A stretch of DNA of 39,440 nucleotides from a virus, in IMG/VR virus record IMGVR_UViG_3300048582_000255, positions 1 through 39,440 of that record; one strand, given 5' to 3'. Shown here piece after piece: positions 29,718-37,598 of this stretch. The translations under genes and the position numbers were made by a program. The notes under the pieces are model-generated. The model had not been told where the DNA came from. It searched no databases and saw nothing but the letters and a program-made list of their open reading frames with translations. The number at the start of each line of letters is the position of its first letter. Position 1 is the stretch's first letter.

Positions 29718-32700
29718 TTAAATTGGGAATTCGTCTTCCTGTTTATACTTATCGAAAAGATTAGGGTCTTTTTGCGGTTGTTTGTGCAATGTATCGTTGG
29801 TCATGGTTGCAGCTATTTCCTCACGTGTTGGTGCATCTTCCAAAATTTCAACGCCTTCCAATTGCATATTCAAGGCATCATATCTAAATGCGTATGCACT
29901 TGATTTGTTTCCCTCAAAACTCACAACTGCTACAGGTCCAAGCCATGCTTTATCTGCTTTCATGTAACTCATTATTGAGCTCTCAGGAATTCCAATTTCT
30001 CCTGTTTGCTTTCTAATTGTTTCCATGTACAGTGGATGGATTTTGTTGAATTTGAAATACACAACTCTCGTTGGTTCTGGAAATTGAACCACGCTTTTTT
30101 CCTTGCTCGAAATACGGATTGATACTTTTGATTCGGTGACAACCTTGTAATCCACATTGTTTCTGATTTGGTGATTTGAAGCCATGAATTCGATAATTTT
30201 CCAGTACTTGGAAAGCGTGTTGCTCTCTTGAATTTGGCTTGATTGAAGAATAATGTTTCTCATACTGATCTTCTCCAAGCTCTCATACGATACATGCAGA
30301 TTCAATTCTGTAGAAACAAGCTTGTACACAGCCAGTACAATAGAATAAAGTTCAATCACACGCCCGTTTCTCACTCTTCCTTCCAATTGTCGGTTGATGT
30401 GGCTTTCAATCTCATACCTGGTACTTACAAACCGCTCACATATCAAATCCCGAAAGCGAATAATTTCAACGATCAATTGAGACAATCCTTTGCCTTGAAT
30501 CTCCATCAGCTGTTCGTACAGTTTCTTTTCTTCTTCGCTGTACTCATCCGATGTTTTGGTGAACTGAAGCAAGATTGAGCGTGTGTACAATGAGTTATCA
30601 TCTCGCGTGGGAAGATATTGCCCGGATAACATTGCAGATGAATTGATACGTGTTGTTTTGGTTCTGTTTGAATTCTCTTTGATACCTGCTTCGTGGCCTG
30701 TTCCATCATAGATACCTTTCAGTGATTGGAATTTCTTTTCATCCAGCGCATTCGTGTACTCATCCAAGTGAATGATCGCATTCTTTACCGCTGCCAATTT
30801 ACGCTGAAAACCTACGACTGTACCGTTGTTCAAGTTGAAAGGCGTTGTATCTGCAAAAAATACAGATGAAATGGAGCGCGCACACGTTGTTTTTCCTGTT
30901 CCTGGTCTACCAAACATGAACAGCATCGGAAAAGATTTGAATTCTTGGTAGATGAAATCACGAAATACTGCCGAAATCATAAAAGCAACTGCAATTGTTC
31001 CGTTGTCTCCATAGATGGTATCCATCCATCTGCTCCAATCTTTCATGCTTAATTTCGATGCCCGGAACACGTTTTTTCTATCTGAAGCGTAGTTGTCGTT
31101 TTCTTCAGGTAAATCTTCATAGATGGAAGAAAAAGCAGGAAGAAAGTAATGTTTATCCGCATAAGCAACAGAGCCGTATTTGTCTACTTTCTTAAAAGTT
31201 CCATCGATAATCCCATCAGCAAACGCCCAAAAGCCATCTCGATGCCAACCCAGTGAAGTAATTTCTTCGTGCATCACAAATTTGGGATACAGTTTGGCTC
31301 TGATTTTCTGTAAATGTTTTTTGATTCCATCAAATCGAAAATCTCCAAGAATAGAAAGTTCGTTTTCAAATACGCTTGGATTGTTGAAGGTATCTTTTGG
31401 CAAAATTCTCACACGTGTTTTTTTTCCGTTTGTAATTTCACACACACGGCCACCTTCAGAAGCAGAACCAAGTTGGAATATTGGCCGAATCAGAAAATTT
31501 GTAATTCTTTCGAAGTTAGAACCGCTCGATCCAGGGAAGTAATATCCAATTTTGCCAACTGTAGGATCTTCGTAAAACATGAAATCCTTAAACTCCAGCT
31601 TGATATCTTCAGAAATGTATGAAGGGATCTTATATCCTTCGTTTTCTTCTTCTTCCTCTTTTTGTTTGCTTTGGATGGTTGCCGAAACTTCACTTTCTAC
31701 GTTCTTTTTTTCAATTCCGTAGTTTTTAGCAATCGTTTTGATGTACTCATTTCTGATTTTCTGATTTGGAATCAAAGCAATGAGTTTCGCTAGCTCTGTT
31801 TCTGCTTTCGATTTTTGAGAAACTGTTTTGGCATCCTTGAAAAACAATTCAGCCATATACTCCACACCATCCACAGCCTGTTCATCAATCAATTGCTTCA
31901 GCTCATCTTGTTCGAAATTGGCTTCTCGCACAAATGAATCTGCATCTACTTTGGAATCTTCATTTTCTTTCTCAGGAATAAATACCAGCACTTCCAAATC
32001 ATTTTCAAGGCAAACACGAATATCTGTGTTTAATGCTTTGATTCCTGCTTTGTCATTGTCAGCGAAAATTACAACTTGATGCGCAAATTTTTTCAGGATT
32101 TTTGCTTGCAAAGGTGTAAAGGCTGTTCCAAGCGGTGCAACTGTATTTGGCAATCCTGCAAAAGCAAGCCCTAGCACATCAAAATTACCTTCAACCTTAT
32201 ACACGCATTCAGCTTTTCGAATGTGTTCTTTGGCCACAGAAATTCCAAGCAATGAATCTGATTTCGAATAAGCTTCGTTTTCACCTGTGTTTAGGTATTT
32301 TGGAATCTTTTTACCTTCAATTTCAGGAAGAATATTCCTACCAGAGAAACCAATCAACACGCCTGCAAAGGTGAAAATTGGAAACATGATTCTTCCTCTG
32401 AAGAAAGAATAAATTTTCGTTTTCTCTTGATTTTCTTTTGCAAGTCCACTGGTGAGAAGTTGTTGTTTTGAGAAACCTTTTTGCAACATATACGAAACAA
32501 ATTCATCGAATGAATCAGGAGCATAGCCAACACGGTATTGTTCCAATATTTGTTCCGGGTATCGCAATAATTCAGGAGCTACATCCTTTCGTTTTGATTC
32601 AAAAAACTTCAACGCTTCTTCATTCACTTCAGAAATATCACGAATGAGCTCCTGTTTGATGATGTACTTCTTGCTTCGCTCTGAATCATCATACTCCACA

Positions 32701-32978
32701 ATCACATTGCACATTTCAGCAATTGTTTTGAGTGCTTCAGGATAGGTTAATCCTTTGAGCTCCATCACAAACGTAACAGGATTATTCGAGCCTTTCCCAG
32801 TTGAGAAGCACTTCCATACTCCTTTGGATGGAGATACAGAAAAAGAGGGTGATTTTTCCTCTGTAAAAGGAGAAAGCCCCATGTAATTAGCACCAGCCTT
32901 TTTGAGATCAACGAATTTCGATATCACTTCAAAAAGATCTAGGTCCTTGATTTGGTCAATCGTTCGTTGTGATATCAT
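29718..32978 (-). CDS. DnaG-type primase fused to an AAA+/SF3-like helicase
   Basis: A 1086-aa replication enzyme. Residues about 5-95 match the DnaG zinc domain (IDQIKDLDLFEVISKFVDL, SPFTEEKSPSFSVSPSKG), but the usual CPFH and CxxC ligands are mostly replaced (SPFT, KCFSTG). The catalytic RNAP/Toprim region follows, with KVEGNFDV near 260 and IFADNDKAG near 304. The C-terminal ATPase has Walker A GRPGTGKTT near 688 and Walker B IIHLDEYT near 738. It should prime and unwind phage DNA. Its 3' neighbour is the DnaA-like initiator. Confidence 0.85.
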   Translation of the reverse strand: MISQRTIDQIKDLDLFEVISKFVDLKKAGANYMGLSPFTEEKSPSFSVSPSKGVWKCFSTGKGSNNPVTFVMELKGLTYPEALKTIAEMCNVIVEYDDSERSKKYIIKQELIRDISEVNEEALKFFESKRKDVAPELLRYPEQILEQYRVGYAPDSFDEFVSYMLQKGFSKQQLLTSGLAKENQEKTKIYSFFRGRIMFPIFTFAGVLIGFSGRNILPEIEGKKIPKYLNTGENEAYSKSDSLLGISVAKEHIRKAECVYKVEGNFDVLGLAFAGLPNTVAPLGTAFTPLQAKILKKFAHQVVIFADNDKAGIKALNTDIRVCLENDLEVLVFIPEKENEDSKVDADSFVREANFEQDELKQLIDEQAVDGVEYMAELFFKDAKTVSQKSKAETELAKLIALIPNQKIRNEYIKTIAKNYGIEKKNVESEVSATIQSKQKEEEEENEGYKIPSYISEDIKLEFKDFMFYEDPTVGKIGYYFPGSSGSNFERITNFLIRPIFQLGSASEGGRVCEITNGKKTRVRILPKDTFNNPSVFENELSILGDFRFDGIKKHLQKIRAKLYPKFVMHEEITSLGWHRDGFWAFADGIIDGTFKKVDKYGSVAYADKHYFLPAFSSIYEDLPEENDNYASDRKNVFRASKLSMKDWSRWMDTIYGDNGTIAVAFMISAVFRDFIYQEFKSFPMLFMFGRPGTGKTTCARSISSVFFADTTPFNLNNGTVVGFQRKLAAVKNAIIHLDEYTNALDEKKFQSLKGIYDGTGHEAGIKENSNRTKTTRINSSAMLSGQYLPTRDDNSLYTRSILLQFTKTSDEYSEEEKKLYEQLMEIQGKGLSQLIVEIIRFRDLICERFVSTRYEIESHINRQLEGRVRNGRVIELYSIVLAVYKLVSTELNLHVSYESLEKISMRNIILQSSQIQESNTLSKYWKIIEFMASNHQIRNNVDYKVVTESKVSIRISSKEKSVVQFPEPTRVVYFKFNKIHPLYMETIRKQTGEIGIPESSIMSYMKADKAWLGPVAVVSFEGNKSSAYAFRYDALNMQLEGVEILEDAPTREEIAATMTNDTLHKQPQKDPNLFDKYKQEDEFPI

Positions 32979-33273
32979 TTTTTGTGAATCTTGAATGGTG
33001 AATAATTTCGATGTCTAACATGCGAGCAACACGCATGATTTGTGTGCATGAATTACTAGCACAACAGGTATCAAAGTTTACAATCAATGTTGATCGCGTG
33101 ACCTTTCTAATGTTCGACATCAAAGTGGCTTCTGCCGTTCTTGATTCAGTTGGAAAATCCATCCATCTCACGCGCTTCGTTTGTTCTGTGGTGAATTGCG
33201 CAATTGGAAATTCTTGTTGATTCTCTTCAGTTCCTATGAGCAGAATCGAAGTGTAATTAATACAGTTGTTCAT
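32956..33273 (-). CDS. Hypothetical protein of the replication operon
   Basis: A 105-aa protein starting MNNCINYTSILLIGTEENQQ. The ATG at 33273 overlaps the stop of the upstream gene by 17 nt, and an earlier ATG at 33351 would extend into that gene. It contains CCASNSC near residue 70 and a beta-strand pattern (STLIVNFDT, MLDIEIIHHSRF). It has the look of a small nucleotide-metabolism or recombination accessory protein, but no family is certain. It overlaps the primase start by 23 nt. Confidence 0.6.
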   Translation of the reverse strand: MNNCINYTSILLIGTEENQQEFPIAQFTTEQTKRVRWMDFPTESRTAEATLMSNIRKVTRSTLIVNFDTCCASNSCTQIMRVARMLDIEIIHHSRFTKNDITTND

Positions 33274-33520
33274 ATAGTTCTTTTTTAAGCGTGTCACCAG
33301 CTTTTGATCCTGGAATGAGGTATTCAATTTGAGAAATTTGCCGTTTTGCAAAATTTTTCCACCCTTCTTCGTTCCATTTTTTGCCGTGTACTTGCATTAA
33401 TAACTCAATTTCTTGCGTGTATTTTATACACAATGCAACGTTTTTGTTGCATTTTTGCAACTTGATTAGATTCTTTCTTACACGTAGAATCTTTGCGATT
33501 GTTTTAGCCGTTGTTGTCAT
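33257..33520 (-). CDS. Hypothetical basic protein of the replication operon
   Basis: An 87-aa, basic, helical protein (MTTTAKTIAKILRVRKNLIKLQKCNKN...) ending KAGDTLKKELYEQLY. It overlaps both neighbours by 17 nt. A nucleic-acid-binding role would suit its charge; nothing more specific can be said. Confidence 0.6.
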   Translation of the reverse strand: MTTTAKTIAKILRVRKNLIKLQKCNKNVALCIKYTQEIELLMQVHGKKWNEEGWKNFAKRQISQIEYLIPGSKAGDTLKKELYEQLY

Positions 33521-33740
33521 TGTGCAAACGTTTAAAAAGAGATGGATTGTGTTTTTGCGCGAGCCATTGCGCTTCTTTCACAATTACAGGGTCTTGAAAG
33601 CGAGGCATCAACGCCCTACGAATAACATCAGTTCTTTTTTCGATGTCGTATTTCTTCTTCAATCGTTGTTGAAGAATCTTACTGTACCTTGTGGGCAAGC
33701 AAGCCTTAATTTTCTCCAGTTGTTTCTCAGAATATACCAT
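33504..33740 (-). CDS. Hypothetical DNA-binding-like protein, first gene of the replication operon
   Basis: A 78-aa basic protein starting MVYSEKQLEKIKACLPTRYSK. The ATG at 33740 is used; a start further upstream would lie in the promoter -7 box. The segment YSKILQQRLKKKYDIEKRTDVIRRAL looks like a small helical DNA-binding domain. It is the first gene behind the early promoter and its four operators, so it is an early protein. Confidence 0.65.
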   Translation of the reverse strand: MVYSEKQLEKIKACLPTRYSKILQQRLKKKYDIEKRTDVIRRALMPRFQDPVIVKEAQWLAQKHNPSLFKRLHNDNNG

Positions 33741-33761
33741 TGTTTTAAGATTTATTTGTTG

Positions 33762-33828
33762 CAAATATACAAACTTGTTTCATTCTTGCAACACTTTTGC
33801 AACATTTTTGCAACATTTTGCAACAAAA
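33762..33828 (-). promoter_or_regulatory. Early replication promoter with four tandem operators
   Basis: Minus strand: TTG (33791-33789), 19-nt spacer, TATATTTG (33769-33762), 21 nt upstream of the first gene ATG. Four operator copies on the plus strand start at 33786 (TTGCAACACTT), 33797 and 33808 (TTGCAACATTT) and 33818 (TTGCAACAAAA), spaced 11, 11 and 10 bp. They lie between this promoter and the divergent repressor promoter, as in a lambda-like immunity switch. Confidence 0.8.
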
Positions 33829-33857
33829 AAAATGCAGTATATTCGAAATGAATGGTA

Positions 33858-33865
33858 TATCTTTG
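33858..33865 (+). promoter_or_regulatory. -7 box of the repressor promoter
   Basis: TATCTTTG matches TAnnTTTG, 22 nt upstream of the repressor ATG at 33888. The -33 region (near 33835) is poor, having TTC rather than TTG, which would suit a promoter that needs activation or is weak. It is divergent from the replication promoter. Confidence 0.5.
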
Positions 33866-33887
33866 CTTCATACAAACACAGAAAATT

Positions 33888-34253
33888 ATGCACGTAGGCA
33901 ATAGATTAAAGGAGATAATCAAAGAATCTGGTTACTCATTGGACATGATTGGGCAACATATCAAAGTTGATAAATCAACAATTTCGAGATGGTTGAAAGA
34001 GCAAGAATTAGACTGGAGCAAGGTGCACCGGATCATGGATTTCATCGAATTAGACACGAAGGAATATTTTGGAAATGCGAAAAATTTCAAGGATCTAAAA
34101 TCCCTAGTTCGCAACAATGACAATGTAGAATTGATGGATAAATACATCAAATCGCTAGAAAATATCAACACATTAAAGGATGAACTAACAGAAGCTCACA
34201 AGCTAATTAAGGAGCTTCAAGAAGAATTGACACGCGCCAAAAACGAGTCATAA
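33888..34253 (+). CDS. HTH (cI/Cro-type) repressor, short form
   Basis: A 121-aa protein. Residues about 4-58 form an XRE/HTH_3 domain (RLKEIIKESGYSLDMIGQHI, then VDKSTISRWLKEQ as the recognition helix). The C-terminal third is a coiled coil (LENINTLKDELTEAHKLI...) likely used for dimerisation. There is no LexA/S24 self-cleavage domain, so induction must work another way, for example by the antirepressor-like proteins encoded here. ATG at 33888 is chosen because the promoter lies just upstream of it. It probably binds the TTGCAACACTT repeats. Confidence 0.8.
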   Translation: MHVGNRLKEIIKESGYSLDMIGQHIKVDKSTISRWLKEQELDWSKVHRIMDFIELDTKEYFGNAKNFKDLKSLVRNNDNVELMDKYIKSLENINTLKDELTEAHKLIKELQEELTRAKNES

Positions 34254-34262
34254 AATTGCAGT

Positions 34263-34273
34263 AAGTGTTGCAA
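34263..34273 (+). promoter_or_regulatory. Single repressor operator downstream of the repressor gene
   Basis: AAGTGTTGCAA is an exact reverse copy of the 11-bp operator, followed by a half-match (AAGTGTTGTTA, 34276-34286). It lies 10 nt after the repressor stop and well upstream of the integrase promoter. A role in integrase or autoregulation is inferred. Confidence 0.45.
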
Positions 34274-34349
34274 TCAAGTGTTGTTAAGCTTGTAATTGTG
34301 GATGCGTTTGGAGTGAAAAAGAATCCCTCATTCTCCGCTTCAAATGAAG

Positions 34350-34376
34350 AAAGCCCTGATAATTCAGGGCTTTTTT
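34350..34376 (+). terminator. Terminator after the repressor gene
   Basis: AAAGCCCTGA (34350-34359) pairs with TCAGGGCTTT (34364-34373) around a 4-nt loop, followed by more T. A second hairpin, GGCGTGT/ACGCGCC (34392-34398/34404-34410), follows about 15 nt later with six T behind it. The two isolate the integrase from repressor transcription. Confidence 0.85.
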
Positions 34377-34418
34377 GGTAAATGGCAAAAAGGCGTGTCT
34401 AAAACGCGCCAGTGTTTT

Positions 34419-34446
34419 TTGGGATTCAGAGTAAAAAATATTTTTG
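34419..34446 (+). promoter_or_regulatory. Integrase promoter
   Basis: TTG (34419-34421), 17-nt spacer, TATTTTTG (34439-34446), then 5 nt to the ATG at 34452. Both boxes match the Bacteroidota consensus. The short distance predicts a leaderless or nearly leaderless mRNA. Confidence 0.65.
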
Positions 34447-34451
34447 AAACT

Positions 34452-35582
34452 ATGGCCAAAAATTCAATACTAGATTTTAAACCTGCTAGACTGCAAGAAG
34501 GAAACGTGTGGCAAATTGTGTACTACGCAACAAATCCATTGACAGATAAAATGGAAAGGGTACGCATCAAAATCAATCACATCAAGGACCTGAAACAACG
34601 AAAGAAATATGCTAATACGCTCATCTCTCAACTCAATGCGAAATTATACGATGGATGGAATCCTTGGAATGAAAAAAGCTCACCCAAGGGAACTGTGACC
34701 ATTCAAAAAGCCCTTCAGAAATTTATTGAGAAGAAAGATCAACAACTCAGAAATGATTCCATGAGAAGCTACAGGAGCTACAATAAATCATTGAATGAAT
34801 GGTTGATTTCTTGCAACAAACAGGAAACAATTTGCGCCAAATTCAACAAATCAATGGCACTTGACTTCATGGATTGGATTTTTGATAAAAAGTACACCAA
34901 TAGAACTTACAATAACTACTTGAATTTTATGAAAGGTTTGTTCAATTGGTTGGTGGAAAATGGATACACAAGCGAAAATTGGTTTGCTGGCTTGGAAAAA
35001 TTGAAAAAGGAACAGAAGGAGCGCGAGCCAATTCCAATTAAAACACGCGAACAAATCATTCAATACCTAGAGGCGAAAGATTATGATTTCCTGATTGTGT
35101 GCGTGCTGGTATTTCATGCGCTCATTCGGCCAAAAGAAATTACCATGCTGAAGAAGAATGATTTCAATTTGAAAAAACAAATCATTCATATTTCTGCTGA
35201 ATCTTCCAAAAATAGAAAGCAGAGAATCACAACGATCCCTAATAGCATGATGCCTTACCTCGTTTCTTGGAATTGGAACTCAGCGAGTGAAGATCAATAT
35301 TTATTTGGCAAAGACTTTAAGCCAGGAACAGAACCGCTCAATCCAAGGAGATTTTCCAAGAAATGGGATGCCATGCGAAAAGCCTTGAAACTTCCACAGA
35401 AATACAAGCTCTATTCGCTGAGAGATTCAGGAATCATTCAAATGTTAAATGATGGAATTTCTCCTGAAGAAATCATGAAGCAAGCAGATCATTCCAGCCT
35501 TGAAATCACAACCATATACGCGAAGCACATCAACGCCGAAGGAAGTGAACAAATCAAGACAAAATCTACAGGATTCAAATAA
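34452..35582 (+). CDS. int: Tyrosine recombinase integrase
   Basis: A 376-aa site-specific recombinase. The N-terminal arm-type and core-binding domains span about residues 1-190 (NDSMRSYRSYNKSLNEWL). The catalytic domain shows HALIRPKEI (first Arg), SSKNRKQRIT (Lys), YSLRDSGI (second Arg box, with Tyr in place of the first His), ADHSS (His) and TTIYAKH (nucleophilic Tyr). The ATG at 34452 (MAKNSILDF) is used because an earlier ATG at 34344 lies before a terminator and the promoter. The enzyme inserts and excises the phage genome; the att site is not identified. Confidence 0.9.
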   Translation: MAKNSILDFKPARLQEGNVWQIVYYATNPLTDKMERVRIKINHIKDLKQRKKYANTLISQLNAKLYDGWNPWNEKSSPKGTVTIQKALQKFIEKKDQQLRNDSMRSYRSYNKSLNEWLISCNKQETICAKFNKSMALDFMDWIFDKKYTNRTYNNYLNFMKGLFNWLVENGYTSENWFAGLEKLKKEQKEREPIPIKTREQIIQYLEAKDYDFLIVCVLVFHALIRPKEITMLKKNDFNLKKQIIHISAESSKNRKQRITTIPNSMMPYLVSWNWNSASEDQYLFGKDFKPGTEPLNPRRFSKKWDAMRKALKLPQKYKLYSLRDSGIIQMLNDGISPEEIMKQADHSSLEITTIYAKHINAEGSEQIKTKSTGFK

Positions 35583-35584
35583 AA

Positions 35585-35608
35585 AAAGCGAACCTTTCGA
35601 TTCGCTTT
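35585..35608. terminator. Terminator between integrase and the lysis/portal operon
   Basis: AAAGCGAA (35585-35592) pairs with TTCGCTTT (35601-35608). The minus strand continues with a seven-T run, so it is strongest for the minus-strand operon ending at 35628. It may also stop integrase transcription. Confidence 0.8.
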
Positions 35609-35627
35609 ACTTCATTACGTCAAAGAA

Positions 35628-36125
35628 CTAGCGGTACAACCACCTAACGAAAAAAACACACGCTAAAATTCCTGAGACTAAGCCCAATAAATATATGAGA
35701 ATTAAGTCTTTCCAGGATCTTGATTTCTCCTTGCTTTTGCTCTTTTGGATTTTAGCTTCTTTAGTTGTGTTTTGGTTGTTGATCTTAATTTCCTTTTTGT
35801 TGTAATCTCTCATCAGCTTCAATTCGTGGTCCAGGGATTCCCAGTACATTTTGCGAATGTGCTTCATCGAATCTGCAAAACGCCTGTTGTCGAAACGTGT
35901 TTGCCATTTGGTACGGTATTGAATCAAGGTATCTTTTACAATGATTTGGCGCTCAATGATTGAATCTTTTCCATCTTTGCCGGGAATGGTATCATGAACA
36001 GTTACAATTCTTTCAACTGCTTCAATTTTACCACCTTTCTGCTTAAATTTTTCAAAGTGCCATTGAGCACTACGGCATGAGCTAAGCAGAACCACTGCCA
36101 GCAACATAAACAAACTATTCTTCAT
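35628..36125 (-). CDS. Unimolecular spanin (u-spanin) candidate
   Basis: A 165-aa protein. The N-terminus is a lipoprotein signal (MKNSLFMLLAVVLLSSC), with the lipobox Cys at 17. The centre is charged and helical (KHIRKMYWESLDHELKLMRDY...), and the C-terminus (about 138-165) is a transmembrane helix (ILIYLLGLVSGILACVFFV). An outer-membrane lipid anchor plus an inner-membrane C-terminal helix in one chain is the topology of T1 gp11-type u-spanins, which fuse the membranes at the end of lysis. It overlaps the holin gene by 11 nt, a supporting context. Confidence 0.7.
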   Translation of the reverse strand: MKNSLFMLLAVVLLSSCRSAQWHFEKFKQKGGKIEAVERIVTVHDTIPGKDGKDSIIERQIIVKDTLIQYRTKWQTRFDNRRFADSMKHIRKMYWESLDHELKLMRDYNKKEIKINNQNTTKEAKIQKSKSKEKSRSWKDLILIYLLGLVSGILACVFFVRWLYR

Positions 36126-36690
36126 CGTTTGATTTTTTAGATTTGATTTTTCTCAATACTTCTTGCCATTTTTCAGGAAGGAAACCCGAAAACCAATAAG
36201 ATGCTTTCTTCAGCCAGTTTACTCCTCCAGCTTCTTCAATGTTTTCAAAAATGCTCCAAAATTCTACACCCGTAAAGAATAATATTGCTGCACTTGGAGG
36301 TGAAAGCTTCAAGGTTAACAAATCGAAATGAATTGCATTCTTGAATACCAAGGTGTCTATGCAGAAAATAACAAGCACCGGAATAGAGTAATCCAAGAAG
36401 ATTTTTCTTCCCATGAGCTTCAGTCCTGGGCTTTCAATTTGAAGCCAAAATATTTTCCTGAAGGGATTGAATGGAATCTTTCTGCTTTTGGCTACTGCAT
36501 GAATTTTGGTTAAGGTGTCCAAGCAGGTCATGATTCCGAATAGCAACAAAATATCTTCAATTGGATAAGTTGAGAAAAACCAACTGGCAAAGGCCAAAAA
36601 GAAAATATACACTTTACTGCATTTCACAAAGGCTAAAATAGTGGCAGTGATTTCAACTGCATATTCGTGAAGGGATTGAGGCTCTTTCAT
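36115..36690 (-). CDS. Phage holin, likely toxin-secretion/holin-4 type
   Basis: A 191-aa membrane protein with about four hydrophobic segments: VYIFFLAFASWFF, IEDILLLFGIMTCLDTLTKI, YSIPVLVIFCIDTLVF and PPSAAILFFTGVEFWSIF. The D-x-LTK-like segment and layout fit the large holin-4 family, which makes holes for the endolysin. The C-terminus is basic then acidic (KIKSKKSNDEE). The start at 36690 overlaps the upstream stop as TAATG; an upstream TTG is a less likely start. It sits directly before the u-spanin gene. Confidence 0.7.
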   Translation of the reverse strand: MKEPQSLHEYAVEITATILAFVKCSKVYIFFLAFASWFFSTYPIEDILLLFGIMTCLDTLTKIHAVAKSRKIPFNPFRKIFWLQIESPGLKLMGRKIFLDYSIPVLVIFCIDTLVFKNAIHFDLLTLKLSPPSAAILFFTGVEFWSIFENIEEAGGVNWLKKASYWFSGFLPEKWQEVLRKIKSKKSNDEE

Positions 36691-37598
36691 TACATCCAAG
36701 GTTTTTGTTTTTTGTATTTATCGGCAATTGGAGTAAATACAGATTGATTGTTTCTAATTGTTGTTTTTGCTTCTTCCAGGTACTTGTTTGCTTTGCTTTT
36801 GGCTGAAGTTAATGCTTGATATGCTGCAACTGGATCAAGTGCTGATTCAATGGTTCGGCTAGTGTTGTAATCATGGGAAATGATGCGAATGCCATCAGAA
36901 CCAACTTGAATGGATGCGTTTTCCAATTCATCCGCAATTGTGAAATGTGCCAATGCTCCTTTCACGTAGCGAAGCACATGTTTCTTCAAATCTGTATCAG
37001 CATCCTTGATAATGTTGAGATTAGAAGTTGTGATTTCCTTTTCAATCTTGATTGTTTGAACAGTTTCCAGCGAAGCAAGCAAGCCTTTGAAGGTTACAGA
37101 TGGCCTGAAAAGTTTAAAATACCTGTTGAAATCATTGCTTGTTTGAATCAGTAAATGAGAAGTTGAAGCATATCCTGGAGAATCTTCCCAGTTTGTGAAA
37201 TCACTTGAATTTTCATTCATGAGATCTACAAGCAATTCAAAATTCATGAAACCAATTTCTTCCATGGAGTTTTGCAAATTCTTGATTTGCCCTGAATATG
37301 CTGTTTTGGATTGTTGATTTTCGTTGCGCGTGATTCCTCCATCTGTTACAACTACCTCAATGGATGGCATTGCCTCCTTGATGAGCAAGTGTGCGAATGA
37401 AATCATATACAAGTTGTAAGCATCTTTTTTTATTCCTGTTGCGGTGGAATAAGAAAGGAGCTCAGCAATCAAGGCATCAGAAAAATAATTTTTGAAGTAC
37501 TTGTTTTTGGTGATTTCGTTGAAAGGTGAAATCTTCTTGTAAGTAAGCTGAGCACTTACACTTACCAAGTCTTGGAGTTGGGCAATTGTAGATATCAT
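36690..37598 (-). CDS. Head-tail connector candidate (DUF6712-like)
   Basis: A 302-aa protein. The N-terminus (LTYKKISPFNEITKNKYF, then LIAELLSYSTATG) resembles proteins I know from Bacteroidota phages as DUF6712-like connectors, although this resemblance is from memory. The rest is helical with no motif. It lies between portal (1-nt overlap) and holin, as expected for a neck protein. Confidence 0.5.
   Translation of the reverse strand: MISTIAQLQDLVSVSAQLTYKKISPFNEITKNKYFKNYFSDALIAELLSYSTATGIKKDAYNLYMISFAHLLIKEAMPSIEVVVTDGGITRNENQQSKTAYSGQIKNLQNSMEEIGFMNFELLVDLMNENSSDFTNWEDSPGYASTSHLLIQTSNDFNRYFKLFRPSVTFKGLLASLETVQTIKIEKEITTSNLNIIKDADTDLKKHVLRYVKGALAHFTIADELENASIQVGSDGIRIISHDYNTSRTIESALDPVAAYQALTSAKSKANKYLEEAKTTIRNNQSVFTPIADKYKKQKPWM

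Noticed and set aside
34344-34451. A longer integrase start at 34344
   Set aside because: The extension is encoded by a terminator hairpin and the integrase promoter; the ATG at 34452 directly follows the -7 box.
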